Assembly: GCA_013365325.1 (NCBI GenBank)
Contig: JABVXV010000016.1
Span: 124,001 to 188,000, forward strand
Origin: Dipetalonema caudispina
Lineage: Eukaryota > Nematoda > Chromadorea > Rhabditida > Onchocercidae
Direction of reading: 5' to 3'
Length of the DNA stretch: 64,000 nt
Positions within the stretch are counted from its first letter, which is position 1, and each line of letters opens with the position of its first letter. Shown here piece after piece: positions 34,701 through 48,900 of the stretch. A program made the position numbers and the translations under genes. The notes under the pieces are model-generated. The model ran no database searches. It was not told where the DNA came from and saw nothing but the letters and a program-made list of their open reading frames with translations.

Positions 34701-37700
34701 CATATGTTTCTGCACAGGAAAAACGAAGAGAAGCTCTATGTAATATGGGTGTTGAAGATTCGGACATAGTGGAAGTAGCATCGAGTTCGTTGAGAACAGC
34801 ATCAAACAAAAATATACCACGAATAAATGGAGGTTCACTAGATCAAAACTGCGAGTGAGTGCTAGGTCTTGATGTCATCGTCGAGAACAATCAGTATGAG
34901 AGATGCATTGTACATAGAAAAACTTAAAAATAAGCTGAAATTATCATTGAACTAGCTTAGAATTTTAAAAATATTGGTACCAAGACTAGTCGATTATAAT
35001 TTGATTTGGAAATCCGTTTCGTTTGCTTTGCATCAGTTATCATTCTAAAACCATAGCTAACTGAATCTTCATATTCTTCACAGTGCTGTCTTCTGATTAT
35101 TTTAAACCCATCCATTTAGAGAATTACTTCCCTAGTTGTTTTTTTTTTTTTTTTTTTTTTTTTGAGTAGGCGATTCTCAAAAATAAATGAAATATGTAAA
35201 TGTATGATTTTTTCAGATCGTTAAAATCAATGGTATTATCGAAAGATTTAGTCCGTTCGAACACGGAAACTGCAGATGGCAAGCAGAAGGTATTTGTAGT
35301 TGCTTTTTAAAATCTGATTGATTATAACGTATTTTATTATATTTTATGACATTTAATAGTCACTTTTTACTTAAGAAATCATAATGATGGTAAAATAACA
35401 GGAATTACATGAAACTTAGGAGTCATTATTACCGAGCTTTCGATGAAACCTTTTGAATTAGTAAAGTTATTAGCTTTGTGATCATAGGAATCGAAAGCTT
35501 CGCGTGTTACTAGAACGTGAGATTCCAATCTATTTAAAAATATGCAGTTATGATTCCTTAGCTATTAGTCATTTTCGTGTTCTTACAAATGTCCGAATCC
35601 CACATACTGTAGTGATCCTCTTCAATGCCTGAAAACCTTATGACATTATTTTGTCGCATATCTTATCATTTAATAACAAGTTTTTATTGTCGGCATATTT
35701 GCATTGGACTGCTTTCAAACCAAGGAGCAACTTTTCATGTACTGGGAGCCTATGCACTGTCTGTTTGATTTGATAGAAAAACTTTGTAGTTTCTTCTCAC
35801 TTTTTATTAGTTCACTGAAAATGCTACCTGAAAGAAGAAACTTCTGTCTCAAGTTTGACACATGGATCAAGAAATGAATAATTAAAATTCTCAGACTTGT
35901 CATATGTGGAACAATCAGTTTTTCCTGAATTAAATATCGCTCTAATTTCTTCAAAGTCTGCCTGGAAAATATTTGAACATGGTATCAATTAAATGTGATC
36001 TGCCATTCGTAATTTATAAGAAAAGTGTGCAAAATGATATCAATTAAAATTATGTATTTTCAAGAGCATTTTTCATAGCAACCACTGAAAAATAACTTGA
36101 CTGCTTTTAGATGGAAGCGATTAATATCGGCGACTTGAAGAAGGACAAATGTTTTCAAAAATTAGTTCGGAAATTTCAAAAAGATATGAACGAATTGAAG
36201 AAACGACATCAGAAACAGAGGGAATCAGTTCAAAAACAGCAGGTAACTATTTGCTCTTATGAATCATTATTTATTAAGCATATTATTGAAATATTGAGTT
36301 GTTTGAATCGAAAGAGTCCAAATCATATATAATATAGTTATCCTCATCAATGATTAAGAACTTATGAATATAACTATCCATACAATGTTGTTCATTGAAA
36401 TACTATGTGCGGAACAAAGGCCGTTTGAATCTATTCGGATTGAAAAAAATTGGACTCAGTGTATAATAGGCAATGCACTTTCTCAAATTTGTATCGTTAT
36501 GTATTACTTTCTGAATCAGCTGCTGTTGAAACGACTCTATCAAGAATAAAAGGTGTGGAGTGGAAAATCGTCCTGACACCCATAACACAGTAGATGGAAA
36601 TGCGTATATCAACATCAGCTTGTTTTATATTAACTAGTATAGTTCTTTCTATTCGCTTTGTGCAGTTTTGCATTGAATATTAATAACATTACTGATAACA
36701 GGTATGGTTAAGAAGTATTAAGTGAAATACGTTTATTAACATTTTTTGTTGGTGAGACTTGAATACTTCTGTAGAATTTTACATCTGGCTCCTTTTTTAA
36801 TGCATTCTACCAGTTATAGCAAATGACTGTCGATAAATTGATTTGTGATAGTTACAAGCAGTCTAAATGGCGAACAGTGGCTAACAGTTCAGGGAGTCAG
36901 AAGCATCAGTCATTATCATATATGAAGTCCGAACCAATATCACATAATACCGATATGACTAACAGTTATAAAGTGTGTTGTCTTTCTTGTACCATTTATC
37001 CTTTTCTTGTACTGCTTGTTTCCTTTATGAAATGATCTAAGAAATTTCTGCGGGAGATGTTCAAGTCGGAAAAGGATGTGAACTTCTTTTGTTATGGACT
37101 TGATCCTCTGGGGAAGCCCGGAGAATTTCCGTAGCGATAATTAAGGATTCATTCAAAGTCAATCTTGATAGCAAGTTATGCAAATTTAATCTCAAACCCT
37201 TTTGCAAATTAATTTTTTCGACTCATTTCTCCGTTAATCTCATGCAGATAATCTAGATTGCTCTCTTTCAGATGAAATCTTTAGTATCGTCTCAAACTGA
37301 TGAATGGTCATCGATGATGCGAAGACATGAAAGAGAATGTTACGATTTAAGACGATCGCAAATAAAGGAAGAATTTGAATGTTTAGGGTGATTATTAGTT
37401 TATCTTCTACAAAAGCCAACCTCAGTACGTTATCGCGGCATGTGAGTGCAAAGGTTTGCAGTTTGGAATAATGGAGGTCATACTTCCTAGAAAAATCAGA
37501 AGCAGATGACGCTGCAGCATGTGAAATAGTTTGATGAATGATATTCTGATTTTTTTGAGGAACTGAATCCATAGCAGTTTTTGACAATTACTCCGCGCAC
37601 ATAGAAATACTGTGTCGGATAAGTGGCATTACGGTGATTGTATTACCAATTATTTTAAGTCATTGTTTTTGGAGGGTTATAGGTGATGTATTCCGCATTG

Positions 37701-38602
37701 TTCATTCTCATACAAAACACATCTTTCAGGAAACTGCTGCAAGATGCTCAAAAACAGCAAATGAATACGTTGAAGCTAAGGCTGGAAGCTGAAAACAAAG
37801 ATTTGAAGCAAGCCCAAACAAAAAAGAGTATGGATGATGCTCGAGCTATACAGCAGGTACTTTATTAAATTTCAGTCTGGATGTATGGTTGACCAATTTG
37901 TGTTTCACTACAGTAAAGGCATTTCTGCGGAGAATATTGCATGAGATTTTTAATCTTTTTTCTTTAATAGGATAAAAACATCAAAACAAAGGCAGAAAGA
38001 GATCGACGAATAAAAGAAATGAATGAAAAGAACTTGAAAGTGTTCTGCGAAGAGCGGAAAAGGCTTGCTATAAAGTGAGTAGATATTTATTATGGACAAC
38101 TCACATGGTCTGATTTTTTAAATCATCGTTCAAAGAGCAAATCCTGCTTATTAATTTTGTTTAATTGCTGCCATTTGAGGGCCCAGAAACACGAAGAACA
38201 GTTGATGAAATTGCATGGAGAGCAATATGAACAATTTGAGAAAGATGCAGAAAAGGTTACTTCTTTGAAATTAATCCGTAGCCTTCTTCTCTAAAACACC
38301 TGTCATGCATATTTTCATAACTCGTAGGAATGAGAAAGGTATAAGCTATAAATCTCAAAGTTCACTTAAATGTTCCAAATTTGCTTCTTTTGAAAATGAT
38401 TTGTTTGAGGAAAATAATTGATTAAAAGTAAGTAAAATTGATGTAATTGACTTCAAACGAAATTAAGTAATTTTCAGTTCAGTTTTAGCTTATTTTCCAC
38501 TTTCTGCCCTTCACAGAAAATAAACATTTTTAGGAGCTAGAGTTGGAAGAAATGAGTCATCGAGAAACTCAGTTAGCATCAAAACCTGAATTTATTTGCT
38601 GA
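25786..38602 (+). CDS. egl-8: Phospholipase C-beta, EGL-8 type
   Basis: Gq-activated PLC that splits PIP2 into IP3 and diacylglycerol. Twenty-nine exons join in phase: 25786-25869, 26024-26188, 26385-26558, 26732-26811, 26928-27063, 27227-27330, 27622-27785, 27919-28042, 28250-28336, 28456-28552, 28793-29147, 29579-29650, 29860-29960, 30590-30769, 32566-32707, 32881-33038, 33286-33389, 33724-33826, 34006-34170, 34290-34494, 34671-34854, 35217-35289, 36111-36242, 36820-36972, 37272-37387, 37730-37856, 37971-38074, 38180-38255 and 38534-38602, giving about 1277 residues. Domains: PH (1-140), EF hands, X box (about 340-470, catalytic SSHNTYL and THGKAM histidines, CIELDCWDG), a Ser-rich linker, Y box (about 655-775), C2 (to 930), and a charged coiled-coil tail (1020-1265). 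The linker exons end in GC donors and are the least certain. The Y-box exon at 32881 uses a TTTTGAG acceptor. Confidence 0.94.
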
Positions 38603-39510
38603 TAACTTACGGAAATCGATGTGAATCACTTTCAAAAACCTTATCATTTCCTCGCCTTAATCCCTTTTATTTCCATAACAACAGCAGGTGGCATCTTCCG
38701 ATGCCACCGGCATGGTTTTTCCGAGTCACCTCACTTTAGGAAATCTCATCTCCCAAGTTTCTAACATTTTAATTTCATGCGCTGCATATCGAATTATTTT
38801 TTTTACAAATTGTTTTGAAATAAAAATGCAACCATACATTCCGAAAAAAGAAGGTTCGCAATCATTGGACCGAATGATAATATATTAAATATGTCATTTA
38901 ACATTTCAGTATGTCATCAAGGTACTGAAATCTTTTTTATATCTCCAAGTGAGCATAAAACAACATCGTTGGAAGTGTCATCGGAACAGCGAAACTGATA
39001 TATTCAGCAACTAGAGAAAAAATGATTATAAGGTTGCACGAGCAAGAAAGCTGTACACATATTATTTTGAAGTTTCTTACCAAAAAGGAATTCTGAAACT
39101 CAACAGTCAGAAGTCATGTACTTCCTGACATATCTTTGGCCATCAGTAATTTACATAAATTCGTTGCATGCCATTTAAAATCGAAAACCTCAGTTTTAAG
39201 AATTAAACACAAGTATGCCAAGAGGATAGGTAGAAACGTATATAAGGCAGTAATGTATAGTGGTAGTAACGAAAAACCCAGATATTATGCGTTATCCTAG
39301 GATAAAGCATGTTTTTAAATAATTTATGCAGTGAATATGACTACAACAAGATGGGAATTTGTTAGAGGAATTTTTTAGCAACTAATAAAATCAGATAAAA
39401 TACATTAGGACACAAAGAGGGGACGAATAGAACATCAACTGAAGCTTAACAAAGCAATCAGCTCCAGTAGGAAGATACATATATGTGTACAAATACAACT
39501 CTGTCTTCAT
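38603..39510. other. Convergent 3' flanks of egl-8 and ife-3
   Basis: No exon was found. AATAAA at 38819-38824, 217 bp past the egl-8 stop, is a likely egl-8 poly(A) signal. The frame at 38688-38888 has no recognisable similarity. Confidence 0.6.
38819..38824 (+). terminator. egl-8: Poly(A) signal of egl-8
   Basis: AATAAA 217 bp past the egl-8 stop, the first good signal downstream on the plus strand. Confidence 0.5.
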
Positions 39511-41571
39511 TTACCTTGTTTCTTTCATTGGGATGACAATACGGGGTTTTACCATCGAACCTGTACGCACCGATGAGTCCTGAAGACAAAAACAGACTTC
39601 AACAGAAAAACACGGAAAAATACTGTGCTGGCCAGTCAAATCTATGGTCACCCATCATGGGAATGTTTCATTCAACCAACGCAACTGCAGTGATGCAGGA
39701 CACTAATGCGACAAAACGTGTAATAATGATTGAGAAGGCCCATATTCTCAAAAGGAACATTTAGAAATACTGCTTAAGCGAAATAAATCATTAACTTTCA
39801 GTATAGTTCAGTTGTGAACGTTCAGTTACCTTATGAACTTCATAGCGAATCGGTTCCGAATCAGGAATTTCAAGTTTTGCCTTCAAAATTTGCCCAATAC
39901 GCAAATTCACATCATCTTTCAGTGAATCGCGTGTCCATAAAGAAACCTAGAATTGCGGGAAATGATAAACTATGGCTTTTGTAGTTGCATTAATTAATGT
40001 TCTTACAAAGCATTTAAAGTCTTTGACGCTCTATCACCTCTCTTAAAAAATACCATGTGATAAAATCAGAATTAATAAATTTTTCCAACCTTATCACCTT
40101 TCTGTCGGACATTTACCACTGCACCGCAAATATGTTCGCCATGTTCTTCAAACTGCTCTCCGATAATTGCCATCAATAGTTCAAGCCAATAATGGTCCAA
40201 CAATTGTGCCCGTTTCTGTTTGTCGACAACAACAAGCCATCGACCACCTTTCACATTATTTTCGTCCTCCCACATCGGTTTAATGCCCTCTTTAAACAAA
40301 TAGTAATCACTTCCCCAATTAAGACCCGAAGCCGTCTGAATGTGATTGTACAAGCTGAAATAAATTAATGTTCGTAAGTTTTCTAGTAAAAACCATTAAT
40401 CCTGATACACTGAGAGGGACCAATTAAGCTGTGCTCAAATGCAGCTGACTAGGCTGTAATTTCATGTTGAAGCCTCCGGTGTCGACGGTCTCAATTGGGA
40501 AGCAGAAGCTGGTTCAAACTAAAATAATTATGAAACAGAACTAAATGGATAAGTTAACTCTACAGTGGTTTAGATGACAAAATAGGTGCAAGTCAGTTCT
40601 AGAGGAACTGAGAAGCAATTACAATTGAATGTGACTTCGAAAATTTTATATATAAAAAGTATAACTCACGCCCAAAAGTCTTCAACAGTGTCAAAAACAG
40701 CTACTTGTTTCAAGCAGTCCTCCCAGTCCTTGTTTCGATCAGCTTTCAAATACCAAAGAGCCCATCGGCACTGTAAGGGATGACGTGTAAGCGATTCTGG
40801 AGCTGCTGCAGAAGGATTTTGAGGTTCGGGTCGCTGAAAAACATGCATGTCTTAGAAGCATTTCTTTAAATATAGGGGACGCAAAAGTAATTTGTAAGAA
40901 AAAAATGCTATGATCAATATATCATAATCAAACGAACGCCTCTATTACTTGAACTTGAGTAGTTCTGCGATCCAGATTTTAAAGTAATGGCAAGCTTCCT
41001 GATCAGAAATGATAGAGATTTTATTTTATGATGATACAAACATTATCACCAAATAATCCCACTATCATCAAGTACAGCAAGACGCTAGACTACATGTTCA
41101 TGTATATCAACTGCAATCTATTAAGGAAAATATGTTCTCCACAAAATATCTACTGCTATAAAATATTCGCAACTTCTACCATATCAAAACACTTCATTGA
41201 TCTATGGATCCTTTCTTTATAAAAGTTACTTCGTTAATAGCCTCACGCGTTGCTGTAAATCTAAAAGCTACACTTTCTATTACCTTCGGATTTACACCGC
41301 TTTGTTTCGTAGTTAAAGAAGCTATTATTCACAACATCACGCCGAAGTTCTCCAACAATACAAAACAGTATTTATTCTTAGGGACAGTTTTCTGAACCGC
41401 GTCTAATACAAACTTATAGACATGTGAAATAATTTAATGAAAACCCACCTCAGCATGATTTGTCCCATCTTCAATATCGTTAGATCGAGCCATTTCCTCG
41501 GTACTTTCCAACGGATTCTCTGTGTCGTTGGTTGATTCTTGCTTAGTAACCTCTGACTTCGATATAGGCAT
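39511..41571 (-). CDS. ife-3: Eukaryotic initiation factor 4E (IFE-3-like)
   Basis: Binds the m7G cap of mRNA and brings it to eIF4G. Five exons join in phase: 41449-41571, 40670-40833, 40090-40354, 39830-39946 and 39511-39579, giving about 245 residues. The core begins at RHPLQCRWALWYLKADRNKDW and continues through FDTVEDFWALYNHIQ, GIKPMWEDENN (the Trp-Glu pair that stacks on and pairs with the cap), GGRWLVVVDKQKR, HYWLELLMAIIGE, and CGAVVNVRQKGDKVSLWT. An acidic, poorly ordered N-terminus of about 60 residues precedes it, partly in its own exon. The sequence fits the nematode IFE-3 class best, but IFE paralogue choice is inference. An acceptor 11 nt before the ATG (ATTTCAG) suggests trans-splicing. 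Confidence 0.96.
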
Positions 41572-42957
41572 ATTATCCGCAGCTGAAATTGATAAAATCT
41601 ACTCAAAATATCAAGAATTTTCAAAGTGAAGCTACAATAGCAGTATCTTCAGAATTACGCACAAATGACAACTCACAAACAATGAAACCTCCTGAAGGAT
41701 GGTAGAACACAGCAAGAAAACAACTAAGCAATGATGGATGAAACAATTTTCCACCACTGATATACACTATAGGCCGGCCGTCTTACAGAAAAAAATGATT
41801 GCATAAATATGCAAATTTTAAAACTCTTCATAAAGTTCAAAATTTGGTACGAGCAAGCAGAAAAGCATACAGAACACCTTGCTATAATGTTAACTGCTAC
41901 AATAGTGACACCACCGCAGTCCATCCTGTAACAGTGCATCCACTATATAGTCCTGTTCGGTACGAGATAATTCTGTCTCTCTTCCTCTCAATCAACAATA
42001 CTCTCAAGTTCTCTATATCCCTTCCAAAAACAACAGTCAAAAGTCACTAATTACAAAGGGATGATTTTGAATATACGTGAAGAACATTTACTTACAGGTA
42101 TTTCGCCATAATTTTTATTTAGCATGCGTTAAGGTAGGTCAAAGCCGGAAATAACGACCCTGAGGATATTGGTCACAGGACACTTTTCGAAATGAAACTT
42201 TTATTAAAAGCGTCTGAGGGTTAAGACGCGGATGAAATGAATCAACATGTAGCGTCATCTCCTCAATCTGCTTCAAGTTTCTCAAATAATATGTATCCCA
42301 TTACTACCTCTGCAACTTATTCACCAAACAACCACTAAATCTCCCAAACCCAAGAACCGCAGAACTACCGGTTATCTCGAGAAGATCACGGTAAAGTGAT
42401 CTGTGCATAAAAAATTCCACCTGACCAAACGAATGAGATTAACCATAATGTACTAGCTGACCCGTTTTATATCAGATAAAGACCAACTGATAAGCGTCCT
42501 TAAATGTCCTCCGCTTATTGGGAAGTAACTTCAGCCTGTGACATGACCCCGCCACTGTGTTGATACCAGAAAGGACCGGGACCATGAATTGCATAACGAG
42601 CAACTTGAGTGATATAGAATAATCGTTGTTTACCAACGATACCTTGATTTTAGCGAACCAACGCCAACCTAAGGTTTGGGTACAATTTGCGGTATGCTGA
42701 TTTTTTCTATGCAAACAGTGATTTCCGTGTTGGTTGGATTATTTTATTGGGAAGTGGGAAGTTACATCCATCTAAGCGAGTAAATTATTGTGCAGAATAT
42801 TATAGTATAATGATGGTATATTCTAGACATTACACATTACTTTCTGCCTTGCATGTAAACTAATTTGTGAATGTTCCACTGATATGACCATTTCCTCTCA
42901 TTACCACTACTTGTCAATGCTGATATTTTACAAATTTACGAATGTTCTATTTGCAGT
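41572..42957. other. Divergent 5' region of ife-3 and USP8
   Basis: About 1.4 kb separates two divergent genes. No exon was recognised; frames of 70-83 codons at 41724-42050 and 42472-42714 look like chance. It probably contains both promoters and outrons. Confidence 0.55.
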
Positions 42958-45900
42958 ATGGTTCTGAACCGTCCCACAATAATACATCTTGCCGATTTAC
43001 GTTTCAGTAGCTTGGAACATTTGAAGTCATGGTGTGATGTGACACATAAACAGAAATGGGAGCAAGCGATTTCACGACTTGTTTGTACTAAGTAGATCAC
43101 TTCAACTTATTTGTTGTTGTCTTTCCGATCCTAAAATATTGCAATAAGTATAAAATAAAAATCAAAAAGCATATGAAACATTTTATAGAGCATTCGATCA
43201 TGCAGAAAGGGTTTTCGATGAAGCAAAGCTGAAAATGCAAGAGGGAGACGAGGAAGATGCATACAAGCTGTTTACACGAATGGGCATTATCTCCAAAATA
43301 ATTATCAGCAAGAGCGATTTCCATGAGTTCAAAAATTCACCGGTAATAATAAAGCGCATATATATGATAGAATAAAAAATGTTTTTGTTTTTCTCGGACG
43401 AAAATATTTCCTTGACTCCTACTATTCAGTGTTTATATCAATTTTTTTTTTTTTTTTTTTTTTTGTATGCGTTTGAAAATGTGAGAAAAAGAGAAAAAAT
43501 GTACCTCACTTATATGCTGAATTTTCACTGCTAAGTCTCTACTTGTAGGATGGTCGTCGTTTTTACTATTTGTTTGATCAATGCATTGCTTGTCTGAAAG
43601 AGTTGGAAGAAAGTTTACATAAACGATATGAGTTGAAGAAGGTTGGAAAAAGTTATGATGAGCGAGACTTATCAGTTGCACACCGTGAAGAAGTACGGAA
43701 AGACGAAGATTATTCCATGGGTAATATTGTTATACTTGCTTATAATATCGTATTTCTGTACAGTGTTTTCATATCGCATTGTTTGATTTAGCAGTAGAAT
43801 CTCTTTTGCTTTTACACTTACAAAAATAGGACTGAAAAAATTCTTCTATTGTTGTAAGGCGTATATTTCAGTACAGTGAAATTATATAATAAGGTTTGAT
43901 GCCTCACATCATGTATGTCAAACGGAACAGGCTTTCAGAGATTTACTCTGGACATATCCGAATATTGACAATTTTGAGGCTTAATTTGTTTCGAATTAGG
44001 ACCTGGAGAAATCGGTTCGAAATTTCCGGATATTCGAAGGTATTTCATTGGATGATATAACTGAAATTCCCTATAAATATATTTAAGATGAATCAATGGT
44101 AATAGATCCACGTGACCTGGTGCGTTTTATTGCTTGTAAACACCGAGCTCTTATCATTGATTACCGAAATGACCAGACAGATGTCATTCAATATGCCAAT
44201 ACAGGGCAGTTATTGGTCGCACAGGTTCCTGCCGATGCTATTGTTCCTGGGTTAGTTCATTAGCATTTACACATTCTTCCCAAATTATTTTTGTAGAACT
44301 TGAATGAAATTGAATTATAAATTTTGGTTCATTCTCCTCTTTCCAAACTTACTTCGAAACCAAATATTCCTGACCTTAAATTACAATAAAATAATAGACC
44401 GAACTGTTTACTATAGAACCACTGAATTATTACATTTTAGCAAAAGTTCAGAAGACAATTGATACAAATTTAAACATTGAAATAAAAAAGATTAAAATAT
44501 CATCAGCAACAATAAGATGAAGATAATATACGCATTGGTAGAGAAAAATTTAACTAGCGCCTTAATTTTACACATACCGACCGAATGATTGAAGCTTATG
44601 TGACAAAGTAGCTCGCTTATTGGATCGAAACCGTTGTAAATAATCTTTTCTGCTGATTCATGTTATTGCTTTCATCTTTTCATCATCATCGTTGTTATCC
44701 TGTCGGCTGCACTTAGCAAGGAATCATAATCTTAATGTTATCTACTGTTCATACTTCCAAAAGATAGGAATGGCCACTACTCATCGTTGCTATATTTGAT
44801 TAGTTCTTTTTTATGGTATACATAGTTTTAGTAACTGTTTTCAGATCTTTTGTAATGTATTTAATACTCGGTTTTTTATTTAAACATTGTCACATTGTAG
44901 ATGTATTGGTTCTTCGTTGATTCGCTCAGCCGAGATTGGTCAAAGGGCTATTCTTCAGCGCATGGCAGATGTAGATATGGTAGTGCTCATGGGAAGTGAA
45001 AATGTTCCAAATGAGGAGAAAGATATGATTGCTGGATCAAAGGAACAAATACTGTATAGCGCATTATCGATGGTTTTAGTTTTTCATTTTTTATAAATGT
45101 CCTCATTTTTAAATTTTAAGTTAAAATAAAGAACTGATAGGGAATAAAAAACCTCTCTACGATATTAGGATATAATAACAATAATTGATAGGCAGTTTTA
45201 TTTTAATTCATAACGTTGTTCCAATATAAATTAAGACAAGACAGGTTCCGAAAATTAATAATAGGTTAGTTCACAAAACAGGAGAAAGGGGTTGCTCGAT
45301 AGGGAGGCTTAGCTGTGTTAGTATGAAAGAGATCGAAGAAAAAATTTGACAGACATGTGCCGGAAAATTTTTATCATCTCGATTTTGAAAGACAGAATAA
45401 TTACGCAAATCAGACCTTAATTGCAGTATAATAATAACTTCCGGTTGAGAAAGCTACCAAAATTCTTGAAAGGTGGCTTTGAAAATTGGCGTTTATATTA
45501 TCCAATGCATACATCCACGAAGTCTGCGATGCGAAAGAAATTTGTGGATATTGCAAATCACACTGAATTTGCTAGAGCTGTTGCTGAATACAAAAAAGGT
45601 TTCTTTTTGTCTTTCGGATTCTTCGCCTTACTGAGTATATCCAAAATAACTCGTATTAATTTTTTCAGATTTTGGAATTGATTCCTTAGAATATCCTCAG
45701 TTACTGCCAGTGATTTATCCTAAAACAAGTGGATTGTCAATGCCCCATTCAAGTGTTTCTGATAGCGTCGTACATCATATGGGGCAGTCTTCATATTACT
45801 CCACAAAGTTAATGGAATCTGCAGGTACACTTCAAGTTTTGGATTAATTATGTTATTATTGACAATTTGAAATTAGTATTCTGCACTGCACAGACTTGAA

Positions 45901-48900
45901 AACGCATCTGTAATCTGAAAATGGTTGCTTCAGGAATTTAATGTTATTTTAACATTACTGTAATCCTTTTGGTGGAATCCACTCTTACTTATTAAAAAAG
46001 AATTTCTATGTGATCTTACAGACATTTCTGACAGATCATCAATATCATCCTTGTGCTCAACGCTGCCACCCAAAGACGGATTTCTTGATGTTAGGATAGA
46101 TGCTGCAGGTACAACAAATGAATCTTCGACTGTAAGTGATTCGAGCGTTACAGAGGCTGCAGTTCCTTCAGTCTACCGAAGTACGACTAAAAACTCAAAT
46201 TCGCAGATTGATGTTCCTGTACTTCAATCTCATCAAGCTCCTGTAATTGATCGAAGCAAAAAACCGCCTTCAGAGGTCTGTATGAAATATATTGTCATTG
46301 TAAAGGAAATGAAAGGATAATTGTTTTTGTTTAGCCATTTGTTCAAGCAAATCTTTGAATCCTTAACATATAAACGAATCTGTATTAATTTCATTCATTT
46401 GTTAGGATATTCTTTATTTGAATTACTCACCCATTATTTTGCTCGGTCTTGCTGCTTACTTTTCCTTCATGGCTGCCTTGATTTCTTTATTTGAAAAATC
46501 GTAGGTCCTATTCACTGTTCACATCAGTTTTATTGGAATAGTTCCATTCATGATTTCCATTTTTATTGTCCGGATCACTTGACAATATTATTTCAGCTAT
46601 CTGGACATAAAGAAAAAGCATCTTCTGAGAAATCCTTTCCAATTAAAACTACTCAAATGGTGTTTGGTGGTGCAAAATTATACGACGCTAGGTTATTTAT
46701 CTTTTTCATTCCACACCCATACTTATCGATCTATGCTATGCGTCCTTTAATATCATTTTAGCTCGAAACAAACTCCAGTGAATGTTCCAGCCATACCAGA
46801 CAGGTTACTAAAACCACAAATACATCCAAGGTATATATAAGATTTGTTTATTCGATTTTAGTGAAGTAATTAGATGTGGGACAGTTCAGTTAGGAGCTGT
46901 TCCATGTTTCATTAGCATGTCGCCAATAATTTAAATGGTCAGACTTTGTTTACTGGTTAAATTACAACAGCGAGTTTTTAGATAATCTTACAACTACCTG
47001 AATGAAACCATGAAGTATTTAAATTTTCTTTCAGTGATGGCTCACACCAGCTTTTACACTTATATGAATCAATGATGAATATTCTTAGTCTCTGTGCGGT
47101 TCCCCGAAGCTGTGTAAACTTTTATATCATTGTACTTAATTTTATGAATTCTGCTTTTTTTTAATACTTCTACACATCCTTGTATTTTTCACATTCAGAA
47201 TCCGGGATGCACTGGTTTATACAATTTGGGGAATACATGCTTCATGAACTCCGTGTTGCAAACTTTGTTCAATACAATCCCACTGCGGCGTATTTTCACC
47301 AAAAACGAATTTGTCAAATTCGTTAACAGGTATTTTTTTAAAGATCCAGCAGTATTGTCCGATTCATTTTTTATTGGCCGTAACATTTCACCTTTACTAG
47401 TGTTTCGATATTTGAAGAAAACATTGAAAATTTTTCTAGGACTAACAAGATGGGAACAATGGGTGTAATATCATCAGTATTTTCGGCAATGATGGATTCT
47501 GTTTGGAGTGGATTGTTCAGTATTCTTCGACCTCAGCAATTCCTTGTATTTTTTGACAATTTCATCTCAAACAAAATGCACAAGCAAACTACTCTTCACT
47601 GTATTCCATTTTATTTTGTGATACCTTTTAAGGAGACATTTGCCGCTGAGGTAAATGCTTCTTTGGCTGACGGTCAGCAACACGATGCTCAAGAATTCCA
47701 AATTTATTTACTTGACGCGCTGCATGAAGATACGAATCGGGTAATTTTCAGTAATCTCTTTGTATTGTAATTCTATGGTACAGCTTTATAAGAACGGCTG
47801 GACCATGATACTTACTTGTGCAGTTTTTGAATATTCATGCAAGATGGATGTATTTTTCTTGACTTTCAAATAAGTTAATTTTTTATGAAATACGGTGGCA
47901 TTATTCGTTATAGGTAGTGAAACGCGTAACATTTGAACAGAATTATACTGGAGCAGATCTGAAAGCAGAAGCAGCCGATTATAATGAAAAATTAGGGAGA
48001 TTTGCCTGCTCACCAATCAGTGATATTTTTAATGTTAGTCATTTTTTGTATGTGACTAACATCATCGAATACGCATCTTTTTTAGCGCTTATTTCAGTTT
48101 TCACTTGACTAATTTTTGAGATTGTAACAACTCTTGCTGCTGTAGTAATTTTTATGCGTTTTGCTTGCAACATTTTGAATTTCTGCAAATTATTATATCT
48201 TTTCATAATACTCATGCTATAGAAAATTTCTCCTACTCTTAATTTTTGGCTAGCCGTTATCCTTTGGGAAATGATCTTCGCGTTATATGCAAGCGATATA
48301 GTGGATTGTGATAATTGTAAAAAATGCAGTTTTGCTTACAACTTGTTGCAAGCGGAGCAAATGTCCTTTTTGATCTAAAAAACAGTGACATATTGTATTG
48401 TTCTACAACCGTAGTAATTAATTGTAGACGACTTTCCACTCATTAGATGAGCTCAAAACATTGTCAGCTGTCAAATTTTTTTAGTGTCAAACAGTATCAA
48501 GTTTGCAATGCAATAAATGCAAAAGGCAAAGCGTTACATTCGAAGAATTGGCCCAGCTGTCGATCGAAGTGCCAAATCGGAATTCAACAATTGAAGATTG
48601 TATACGGAATCATTTCCAAGATGTGGTTCGTTTTCTTAAGAATTGTAGTTCAAATCTTGACTTATTTGCTACTTGATATTTTACAATGAACATTTACAGC
48701 TTTTATTAATTTATAGGAACTTGATGGTTCATGCAAATGGCGCTGTCCTGATTGTGAGTCTTTACAGACTGCAACTCGTAAAACGTTTTTGTGGAAGCTA
48801 CCTCAAATTTTGGTCCTTTGTTTTTCTTTGATTTCATAACTTTTTTGGGCTCATAAGAATTTTAATAGTAGTTCCAGTACGGTACTTTTATTGTGTTTTG

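Noticed and set aside
35137..35163. Long poly-T tracts here and at 27379-27400 and 43440-43464
   Set aside because: Intronic homopolymers with no paired element or target-site duplication. They may also be length-unreliable in the assembly.
44010..44030. tRNA-like T-loop GGTTCGAAAT
   Set aside because: No acceptor, D or anticodon stems can be drawn around it.
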